The notes beneath the pieces are model-generated. The model was not told the origin of the DNA. It searched no databases and saw only the letters and a program-made list of their open reading frames with translations. The translations under genes were made by a program, and so were the position numbers. Positions 37,363 to 47,422 of a stretch of 64,000 nucleotides of DNA are shown piece after piece. The number at the start of each line of letters is the position of its first letter. The first letter of the stretch is position 1. Origin of the DNA: Amaurobius ferox (taxonomy: Eukaryota > Arthropoda > Arachnida > Araneae > Amaurobiidae); the NCBI GenBank assembly GCA_951213105.1, contig OX578133.1:143585051-143649050 (forward strand), written 5' to 3'.

Positions 37363-38146
37363 TCAAAACATGAAATTAACCTTCTTAAAAACAAAATACA
37401 TTTTTATAAGGTCCCTTAATAGGATTTGTAGAACATGACATGAAATATAGAATATGTGTTTAGTTCTTTAACCAGGGCAGTATTCATTAATATTCTCAAA
37501 GTAATAAATAATTTTAACTCAAAACTTAACCTTCTTATATTCAAAATACATTTTTATATGGCCCCTTGATAGGATTTTGAGACTGTTACGCGAAATATAG
37601 GATGTGTATTGAGTTCTTTAACCATTGCAGTATTCATTAATATCCTCAAAGTATTAAATACATTCAATTGAAAACATAAAATTAACCTTCTTATAACTAA
37701 AATACACTTTTATACTGCCCTTTAATGAAATTTGTAGACTGTGATTCGAAATATAAGATATTTGTCGAGTTTTTCAACCAGAGTAATTAACCAGGGCGAG
37801 ATTAATATTGTCAAAAGATAAACACATTCAATTCAAAACATAAAATTGACCTTCTTATAACCAAAATATATTTTAATACGGCCCCTTACTGAAATTTTTA
37901 GACTATGACGGGAAATATAGGACATATGTTGAGTTCTTTAACCAGTGCAGCATCGATTAATATTTTCAAAGTAATAAATACATTCAATTCAAAACATAAA
38001 ATCAACCGTCTTATAACCAAAATACATTTTTATACGGTCCCTTACTGGGATTTGTAGACTGCGACGCGAAATATAGGATATGTGTTGAGTTCTCTAACCA
38101 GGGTAGTATTCATTAATATTCTCAAAGTAATTAATACATTCAATTC
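37363..38146 (+). repeat. satellite-like array, five units of 150-164 bp
   Basis: 'gagttctttaaccag' recurs at about 37,461, 37,611, 37,767, 37,931 and 38,087. Each unit holds 'aaccttcttataaccaaaatacatttt', 'cggccccttactggga', 'gactgtgacgcgaaatatagga', 'cagtattcattaatattctcaaagtaataaatacattcaattc'. One unit has an internal 15-bp duplication ('accagagtaattaaccagggc'). No ORF survives across units. Confidence 0.9.
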
Positions 38147-39884
38147 TTCTCCCACCTTTTCATCCCTTTCCGTCGCAGCGTGTAAGGATAATAAGATTTT
38201 CCTGCATTATTATTCATTTTTATGCAACAACAATAAAATGATAAATGCTCTAGATGTATTAGCCAGGATATTAGAAGTAAGACAAAATGAATATGAGGCA
38301 GCTGAATGAATTTGGAAGAGAGTTTTATCTTGAGGCCATTTAGCAGTAAATCATATTTGACGGGACTAATATATTCATTAATATTTAAAATATTTAGGGC
38401 AGTTAAAGTGCAGAAAGGTTTTCTTTCATTACATATTTCCAACTGAGTGATTTCAGTTATTGCGTGAAATTTCGAGGGTAATTCGATGCACATCCTGTCT
38501 CTGAACTACATTAAAACGAATTATCATCTGAAATTTAAAGTACTTCATAGTTACAAACATAGCTTTTTTCGTCGATAGCCTAGCTAAAATAATCTGCCAT
38601 TTTCTGTAGAAACACGTAAAATTTGCAGCTTTTCTGCAGCCTAGTATATTCTGGAAAGAGAACCATCCTAAAATGTCCCAAGATGGGCAATATGGAATAC
38701 ATTGTATTTAAAAGTATTAGTATAAATAGGATTTCATGCAAAAAATTAGGCATTTAATACCACAATTGGCACAGTTATAGCCTAAATTCGGTGTACCCAC
38801 GTTTATTAGAAACATAAGATATAAAATGCAAAAATCACAAAAATATATTTAAAAGGTAGAAGAGAAAAAAAAATGTGTTTGAGATGTAATAATATTTGTC
38901 GAAATATTGAATACTATTTTGCTTCCATTATTCGATTACTGTGAACAAACATTTGTTTATAGTATGAAGACAAAATCATTATTTTCGGATGTGCTTATTT
39001 TGTTTAAATCATGTTATTAGTGTTTAAACCATTGTGTGAGACAATTAGGCATCATTTTCACAATTGGTATTTTCTGTTAAACAAAAGGTGACACTGTCAA
39101 ACAAGTGACGCCAATTTCAACAGTCTTGGTCAGTAAAGTTTATGACCCAAATAAATCCTTGTCATCGAAATTACTAGGGTGACTGGGCGTAAACAATGCT
39201 TCCGACCAAGACTTATACGAGTTTAATCAGATCCAGAGGACCTAATGAAGCGACATTATAACATCACTCAAAAGAAGCAAGTCAATGGAAGTAAGAGTGC
39301 GGCAGGCAGGTCGTATTGAACACCGACCAAACGATGCTGTTACTTAGAAAGATACGAGTAATATGAAAGTAGACATATTAGATGAAGGCAGATCAGATGC
39401 AGAAAAGAAAATGAAATGTGATCAACATATCGTAGAGAAGTTAAAGCAGTTATTCCAGAGATTGGCGGCGCTGAAGCCTATAAAAGTGTCGTAAGTACCA
39501 AGATGAGGTACGATGTGTCGAAGTGTGATATTGAAACAAAAGTGCAGTGACGAAAGGGAACATTATGATAATACAAGAGCAGCGATGCCGAAGGTATGTG
39601 CTTATTTTATAAAACTCAGGTCAATCACGTAATCTGTCAAGTAAATTTTAAAAAAATGGTGTCACATGCAAATCATACAAACCATATTTGTATACTTAAC
39701 AAATATTTATCTACATTAGATATTCCAGTACATAAAAATAACCATGATTCTGTAACTATTATTTCATTATTAGACACCTATTATTTCACATGGAGTCATA
39801 TTTATACTAGCACTTATGTCATTTTGCCCTTCTAAGGGCATTTTCAGTCGAATCATTTATGAACGTAACCATTTTCAACTTTGA
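38147..39884. other. no gene seen
   Basis: A less A+T-rich stretch at 39,180-39,590 might be an old element. It is broken in all frames and not recognised. Confidence 0.45.
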
Positions 39885-39945
39885 AGCCGGCTGAGTGGTT
39901 TTACTGACCTCATAGATCGCCACTGAGGAATAAAAAATTACGGCA
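39885..39945 (+). mobile_element. possible SINE head (A box only)
   Basis: CGGCTGAGTGGTTTTACTGACC (from 39,888) resembles the start of a tRNA-Ser/Leu type sequence. No convincing B box follows. Weak call. Confidence 0.2.
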
Positions 39946-39963
39946 TTCCAGTAGAGTTTTCAA

Positions 39964-40011
39964 CTATTTTGTGCTAAATGGAGCTAGAAAGCACCATTTA
40001 GCACAAAATAG
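39964..40011. repeat. perfect 18-bp inverted repeat (hairpin)
   Basis: The left arm CTATTTTGTGCTAAATGG (39,964-39,981) and its exact reverse complement (39,994-40,011) are separated by a 12-bp loop AGCTAGAAAGCA. In DNA this drifting, perfect pairing suggests a recent event or a constrained RNA hairpin. Confidence 0.9.
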
Positions 40012-40497
40012 CCTATCTTTTGTATCCATAAATGATAGTAACAGCTGTGGAAGCGTAATTTCTGAAGTATATTGCTCGTCACTAAATTTGAAATGGATAA
40101 CTCGATGAAACTACAGTTACTTAACTTTTATCTTTACTAAACTAACTTAAATTTACTTTACTTCAAATACATTATCTTCAAATACTCATCTTCAAATATA
40201 TTGCAGTTAACTTTATACACCTTGACAAAATATTGATACAGCAAATTCGTTAAACAAAATTTGCTTTAGAAACCTTCCGCAAGATTAAACAACATAACAA
40301 ATTCTGTGACAGGCAGGAGAAATTATACCATTTGTTCCACTTATTAACCTTCGGAAATATTAACTATGACTTATAAGCACTTGTTACCTCCGATCTATTA
40401 AACAACGCTTGGGAATTAATATATCTCATTTTTATATTAATTAGCAGCTTTGTCAACGAGCGATATAGAGAAATATTAGCACCCTCTTCTTTTCTTC

Positions 40498-40519
40498 AAT
40501 ATATATATATATATATATA
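40498..40519. repeat. (TA)n microsatellite, short
   Basis: About 11 TA units. Confidence 0.9.
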
Positions 40520-40934
40520 ATCTTATACACTATTTATGCATTTACACCGTGTATGTTTATGCAAGGAACAAGGGGATTAGTACCTTAAGTACCTGTATTA
40601 AAGATGTGGTTTATAACACTTAAAATAAATTTAAATCTAAGAGTAGTTAAGGGATTATATTATTTCACCACATGTGCAATCTTTCACCACAGGTAAATAT
40701 TTTTTCAATTGCTTAAATTATATATTGAACATGGAAAGAGAGGCATTTCATACCTATTTAGTACCTATTTTATTTATAATGTTCTTTTTATAATTTTCTC
40801 AAGCTTCTCGTTGAGTAAATTTTGATTTCAAAATTTCACTTCAGACCATTTTATTTTCACATTTGCTCTACAAATTATTTTGAATAAATGTTCAATCTCT
40901 GTTATTTATAACACAAGTAAATTAAAATTCTTAA

Positions 40935-40970
<36 letters not shown>
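40935..40970. repeat. (TA)n microsatellite
   Basis: About 17 TA units next to a family D fragment. Confidence 0.9.
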
Positions 40971-41065
40971 CGCCTGTGACGTTTGGCAAAGAATTTGGCG
41001 GGATGTCGCAAATGTCGCCAAATTGATAAAAATGACGCCAAATGGGAGGTAATATTTTGCAAATT
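40960..41065 (+). repeat. family D fragment
   Basis: GACGTTTGGCAAAGAATTTG, then 'gtcgccaaattgat' and AATGACGCCAAATGGG, resembles the 3' part of family D. It directly follows a TA microsatellite. Confidence 0.4.
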
Positions 41066-41124
41066 TTTAATTCCGCCATATAACGGGCATACCTTAAAAT
41101 ATATCAGCGTTGAATATATCGCAT

Positions 41125-41215
41125 TTTAGAGATGTTTAAATAAAATTGCATTTCAATTGGAAAGTGTTTCACAGTCAATGCTTCATGCATGGTTGATCTT
41201 TCTTGTATCCAAATA
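41125..41215 (-). repeat. family B fragment
   Basis: TGCATTTCAATTGGAAAGTG, then 'tttcacagtcaatgc' and CATGCATGGTTGATCTTTC, is the reverse complement of the left end of family B. Confidence 0.6.
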
Positions 41216-41569
41216 GTCTAGATATATACTAGAAATTATTATTGGCAATGATTGGTATTGACCACTTTAAGGTCTTACAGAAGTTGGAATTTCTCACCAT
41301 TAAAACATATTCAAAAATAAGCACATAGCACAAAAATATATATTTTAAATGGATATCACCTTCACAGTATATTCTTTATCTTTCAACATGGATTTTTCAC
41401 TATTCAAATATATTAGACAACTTTCATACACGAAAACATATGTTTAAAATAAACAATATGCACATGATATGGCAAGATATGGCATAAATATAAATTCCCT
41501 GTCATTTTTTGGCATTGGGAAATTACTGCTTAAGCAATACAGTCATATAAAATTAAGCACTAATGGCTT

Positions 41570-41698
<129 letters not shown>

Positions 41699-41758
41699 CA
41701 TCAATGTGCACAATTTCTTTTCTAGCCAATTATGCATGGAATTTATGTATATATACAT

Positions 41759-42879
41759 TTTTTATGTTACCTTACCACACTTGATAACTACAAATCATCA
41801 TTGCTATACATCCTAAAAACCCTCGAATATAGAGTTTAAGAACTAAAAGTTTCATTTTAATTACCAAAGCATCATCTAAATAACCTAGCAGATTACATTT
41901 TAAAATAAAAAACAAATTATCCATAGCGTTTTTGATTGCGTTGCTTGACTCACTGAATCTCGCACTTTTAATCACGCTTTTCAGGTACGACTACCACAAA
42001 ACTCTAGGAGTAAATCATTGCAAATTTCGCCCACATGACATTCATTACCATCTCTTCATCACATGGGAGTAGTTTGGAGTGTTTTATGCAGACGAATGCC
42101 ATCAAAAACTGAATATTTGCTCCAATGAAGTTAAGAATCGTTAAGTAGAGCAATTATTTTGTGCATTACTCTCATTAATCATAGTAATTTCTGGGACATT
42201 GGTGGCAATTTTCTTTTGCTCATGGCTCATACTCAGTTTCACTAACTTGCTATTTAATGCGAATGCGATACGTTTAACTATCTGATGAAATGACTCTTCA
42301 ACTTCAAATTTGACCTTTATATTCTTGAATATAATTGCAGTAAGTACATGAGGTGACATGTGACGGAATTTAGTTCTGCAGTAAATTATTTTATAGTCAT
42401 AGAGAAATTACCTGAAACGAATATAAATTTTTGTCACGGCAACTTTCACCTGCGGTTAATAAGCATAAATAGAGAACTTGGCTAGATATAGTCTTAATTC
42501 TACTTTTACTTTTAGAATATGCTATAACTAGCACAACTTGTTATTATGTCTTTTTCTATTATATGGGATACTATTCTTTATATTTATGAATGTACAAATA
42601 GAGAAAAAGTAAGAACTACGACAAAAAGTTATATCTTATTTTACCAACTTTTATGCCTGAATGTGAGATATTCAATAAATAATGAAATGACATAAGGCAT
42701 TTTTTAAGTTAGCTATGCCTTTAATAATAGTTAACTAATAATATTTCCAATTGTAAGTAATATAATGAGTAAGTTTATCAATTGTAAATAAGACAACTGC
42801 TATCTGTGTTTACTGGAAGATAAAAAGTAACCGCTGAAAGTGAAAGTGAACATAACGAACAATCAACCATTTCTCAGTG
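41759..42879. other. no gene seen
   Basis: A+T-rich sequence without identifiable features. Confidence 0.5.
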
Positions 42880-43960
42880 ATATCATGTGTATCTGTCTAT
42901 GTGTATCTGTCTATCTGTGTGTATGTCTGTAGGTGTGATATCTTTAGAACAAGAGGATAAAATTTGGTAAGATTATTGCAATCAGTAAACATTAGAAGCC
43001 TATTGATTTTTGGAATGAACCGTCGAAGGAACCTTCACCGATATTCGAGTATTTTTGTCTCCAATATTTCGAGTATTTTTGTCAAAAATCGAGAAAAACG
43101 TTTTTAAAACAAAATTACTGATAAAAATGTTGAAAAAACATGCATTTAGTATGGTATTTTTTATATAAAGCGAATGTCGTCATTCATAAGGCTCTAGCAA
43201 GTTCATGAGTTGGTTTATGATCTAAAATTTAAAATACATATCAAATGAAGTAAAATCACTAGTAATAAATGAGTAAATGGTTTAGAGCATTCTTTAACTC
43301 CGAAGTTCATGGAAAGAATTATTTAGGAGTTATTAAAACCGTTTTCGAGATATAAGAAATTTTACTTTTGCTCCTCATCGAGTGCGATATCTTAGGAATA
43401 AAGTGAGAAAATCGAATAAAATTTGGTACGATTTCAATTTATTATCGGTGAGATCAAACCAATAGAATACCTTCAAATTTTAGAACATGTCTTTTCGAAA
43501 ATCTGAAAAAGTTATGAAAACCAAAATTATGATATAATTTGTTGCAAAAATAAGTTTTGTTTTGTTTGTTTTTTGAAGCGAATGATATAATTTATAGAAC
43601 GATAACCTGCGCCTTTCTCTAACTATTTACACCTTTTTCATCTAAAATGCAGAAATCCATGAAAAAGTAATATAGTTTTACTCTTATCAAATGGATGTAT
43701 GCTTTGTAAGTACTTTTAATCAAAAGTAAATGAAAATTGTTGTATATTAGTTAACATGAGCCGTTCTTAAGATGTTTGAGATTTTCCTTTTCCACAGAGA
43801 GCACAATATCTCTCAAAATAAATTAAAATTGCATAAATTTGGTATGCTTGTTTTAATCGGCAACAGCAATTAGCCTATTGAATTTTACGGAGATCTGGTA
43901 ATAAAAAAAATCTAATCTCTCAAAATAAAAAAATGTTATTCTGGAAAGTCTTGGGTGGAT
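42880..43960 (+). repeat. degenerate tandem array, three units of about 415-460 bp
   Basis: Each unit starts with a 'gtgatatctttagaac' / 'gcgatatcttaggaat' / 'acaatatctctcaaaa' motif, then 'aaatttggta' (42,961, 43,421, 43,836), 'agcctattgattttt' type sequence, 'tcgaaaatctgaaaaag', and an 'aaaatttaaaatacatatcaaatg' part. A single related unit lies at 56,220-56,360. Confidence 0.6.
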
Positions 43961-46181
43961 ACATCAGATTTTCTTAGTATTAAAGCATGACCATATTTAT
44001 CCCTTACATTTTCTGCTCTTCAATTTTTGTATTTGTAAGCTTTAATTCCTTGTTTTTCTTACTTTCGTTCTCGTAACACTACACAGTGAAACCCCTCCTG
44101 TGTTCAATTTTTGTACTTCCATGTAGTTCTTTTTTTGCATTCACTTTTGTTTTATTTACATTGAAGAGCGAAACTGATATTTTCGAGACTATTACCCCTT
44201 ATTTTTATTATTTTGTTAAACGAGATATTTTATTCGAATGATGCGTTCTATTTCTTTCAAACCTTGAATGTGCTGTAAAATTAATAGTTAAAAACTAATA
44301 TTTTAAAATTCGAATATCCACAAAATATTTGCGAGTAACAATATTAATTGATATTATCATGTTGTGTATAAAAAGGTTAATTAGTTGAAAAAATGCTTAA
44401 AGTATCTATTATACGAAATTATTCAGATACTCCATCTTCCTATCTCAGTACAATTTGACTAAATGCTATATTTAGCTCCATCATCCGCTAATTACTGTAA
44501 GTTAAAGTTGAAATTTGAGTTTATTTGTCATATTTGTTATAATGGGGACTCCGCCAGATGCTCGCTACGTTTGCCAACCCCCGTAACTCGCTTTGCTAGT
44601 TGCAGGCTTCACCCCGTACGCGACGGCTCTCCATAAGACCGCATGGCGAGCTCTTTCGTGCCACTTGTTACGAAGGCAAAATATGCCCGTTGGGGTCTGC
44701 CCCTTGTTAGTTGTCACTCATTTATTCCGGACACCCCTTTTTGAGTCATTTCAACCCATCCGGCACAAACGATCGCCCTCGTGATCCCAATATGTTCGGT
44801 CAATCAAATATTTGCCCATACTAAAGAAAAGTTTCCCCTTCAGAAGTGCCTAAAAAAAAAGAACTCATAAACTAAATCGGAATTTAAAAGCAGGGATCCG
44901 TCTTGCAAAAATTAAACTGTGTAAGTACGTGTCTGTAAAAATTCGTGGTCCGGCTATTGCTAGTCTGTCCAGGACGCGAACTCGCTGCTGAAATGCTCTT
45001 CATTTGACTTTGACATTAAATATCTCTTAATCTATAGTTTACATCGGAAAACAACATATTTCAGCATTTTCCCCTAACATTCCTCTCCAAATGTACCAAA
45101 TTTTATATTTCTGTATGATATAAGTTTTGTGGTATGATACAGAGAAACGCGAGGGACTCGAAATTTGTCAAAGAACGGCGGCATTATCTTTGTTTATATA
45201 GGGAGATATCAAGTTTTCTACATTATTTTAGGCAACATTTCATTTATCTTGTTGCCTATCTATCAAAACAAAAAATTTCTAAATTTAAATATGCCGATTT
45301 TTAATGTGTTTTTATGAGAGCACCTCTGATACAGCTTGATTTCTGATCATAGAGTGTTAAATGCGTCTAGCCTTCTAATATAAGCCTTCTAGTACTAAAT
45401 ATCTGTTTGTATGAAATCATCTTACACGAGTCATATGCACCTAACCAAAGCATTCTAATTGAGAAATGACGTTTACATTTGTTCTTAACAGCTTATAATA
45501 AAACTACAAAAACGTTAACATATCAATGCGGATGGTATATGATTAATTGGGAAAAATAATTTAGTTAAAATCAGTTGAAATATAATGTAAAATATTTGCT
45601 CAAATTACTAATTAAAGTATCTTAAAATTAAAGAACTTCGTTAGCCAAATCATAAGTTGTTGATCAAATATATTAATACGTTAGGATACATTTAATCAAC
45701 TGTCTTATATTGTTATTAAAATATTTTAATTTTTAGATAAAAATTTATGATGTCTGTACATTACATACAAATTAGAGACTTTATATAAATTACATGCAGA
45801 GATTTTCTCTATATTTAATGTTTGATATAAATAATTAGTTACATTTATACCAATTCTAGTTAATGGCTTTAAAATTGAGTATATCTTCCAGTTATCAGGA
45901 TATACACTGACAATCTTAGATCAAGGTTTAGCCAATTCGGTCAAACCAAAACAGTTAAAGTTAGATTAAAAAATGTATTCTATTATTTTTAATATTCTAA
46001 TTATGCACACATGCAGGTTGAATATAGTAAAGGGAACTAATCTTGAACATCTTTGCAATAGATTGGTAGAAATCTTATAAAATTCAGGATTTTGAACTTT
46101 GAATATTTTATAATTTGATACTGTTAACCAACATATTTAGGAAGTATATGTTTTTAATTCCATTATTTACTTTCTTTCCAG
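43961..46181. other. upstream region of receptor exon, with a G+C-rich relic
   Basis: At 44,545-44,790 composition rises sharply ('gccagatgctcgctacg', 'cgtacgcgacggctctcc'). It could be an old repeat or a fragment of unknown origin. The rest up to the splice acceptor is A+T-rich and probably an intron in the receptor's 5' UTR. Confidence 0.4.
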
Positions 46182-46401
46182 GTCGGAAAATGCACTGACA
46201 GAAGAAAAAATGAGACTAAAGAAAAATAATTATCAAGAAAATATATAATAACAATATTTAGAATAAACAAACCTCCCCCTCTCTAGCTGAGCAAACTGAA
46301 TTTATAAACTTAAACAAATAAATGTAAAAGCCAAATATGTTTTTTATTTCGATGGTGGACATTCTATACATTACTCCACCATAAGCACAAACAAAACAAC
46401 A
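46182..46401 (+). other. putative 5' UTR exon segment with upstream ORFs
   Basis: A pyrimidine-rich tract followed by AG at 46,180-46,181 (TTTACTTTCTTTCCAG) looks like a splice acceptor 220 bp before the receptor start codon. The segment is therefore likely the 5' part of the first coding exon. It contains four short upstream ORFs: 46,190-46,198 (2 codons plus stop), 46,210-46,248 (12 codons), a bare ATG-TAA at 46,322-46,327, and 46,337-46,384 (15 codons, ending 17 bp before the main ATG). Such ORFs usually reduce translation of the main frame. No promoter was identified; it would lie on an upstream exon. Confidence 0.5.
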
Positions 46402-47422
46402 ATGGCGCCAAGTACAGAGCTTGAGGAGATCTCCCTACCTTTAGGGAACAAGATATCCGATATAGCAATTATAATAATTAATTTGACAGAAACGGAAGAA
46501 GCTCCCTGGAACATGTCTGACTGGACGAATAGTTCCTTGATGGAAAATTTAACAGTCTATCAGTATGTTGAGATGATCATAAAAGGGACAGTTCTGGCAG
46601 CTATAATCCTTCTTACTATCTTTGGAAATTTATTAGTTCTTCTGGCAGTCGGATTGACCTCCAATCTTCGTAGCACTACGAATATTTTCATCGTTAACCT
46701 CGCAATTGCTGATTTGCTCCTTGGCTTATGCGTTTTACCCTTTTCTGCTTTCTTGGAATTAAACAACAAACAGTGGGTCTTTGGGCTAGCATTTTGCAAC
46801 ATATGGGCCGCAGTAGACGTGCTCTGTTGCACTGCCTCGATAATTAGCCTCTGCGTAATCAGCGTTGATCGTTACGTAGGGGTTACACGTCCTCTGGCAT
46901 ATTCCAACATTGTAACCCACCAAAGGGCTACTTTAGCTTGCATCGCTGTGTGGATCGTATCTACGGCCATATCCGTAGGCCCACTGTTTGGATGGAAAGA
47001 GCCTCCGCATCCCAACCCCTATATATGTGAGGTGACCAAGCAGCTCGGTTACGTGCTCTTTTCGGTCACCTTCTCATTTTACCTCCCGAGCGCCATCATA
47101 TTTCTTGTCTACTTCCGGATTTACAAAGCAGCCGTCAAGCAGACCAAATTTCTGGAAACTGGAGTAAAGGTTGTCAAAACTGCAGGGATGGAGACTACGA
47201 AAGAACTCACTCTGAGAGTCCATGCTGGCGCCCACCATGTTCTTTCTGCTGCTGCTCGAAATGGACCATACGGTGACAAGACGAGCATTAAAATGACAGT
47301 TGCCAATCTTCAAGGCCGCCTCGCAAAGTTTAAGAGACAGAAGAAAGCTGCTAAAACCCTAGGCATTGTTGTTGGCGTGTTCATTCTCTGCTGGTTTCCC
47401 TTTTTCTTCATTCTACCTCTTG
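46402..47422 (+). CDS. alpha-1-adrenergic-like biogenic amine GPCR, first coding exon (partial)
   Basis: This exon encodes 340 codons plus one base of a class A plasma-membrane receptor for a catecholamine or octopamine-type ligand; Gq coupling is expected from the family. The N-terminus has four N-glycosylation sequons (N27, N37, N43, N49). TM1 is about 58-85 with GN at 75-76. TM2 holds the NLAIADLLLG motif. TM3 has C132, amine-binding D139 and DRY at 156-158. TM5 has S221 and S225 at the catechol-contact positions and P229. ICL3 runs about 245-315, and TM6 carries FILCWFPFFF (327-336). Reading on past LPLG would give only K and a stop; instead CTTG|GTAAGT is a strong phase-1 donor at 47,423. 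TM7 and the tail are therefore on a later exon. The ATG at 46,402 has an ACAATGG context. DVLCC, GWKEPP and LPLG resemble vertebrate alpha-1 receptors more than OAMB. Confident of the amine GPCR; fairly sure of the subtype. Confidence 0.93.

Noticed and set aside
37363..38146. CRISPR-like array
   Set aside because: Units are contiguous and diverged, with no spacer pattern, and the DNA is eukaryotic.
46560..47313. Minus-strand frames opposite the receptor exon
   Set aside because: Shadows of the GPCR reading frame, with no domain of their own.
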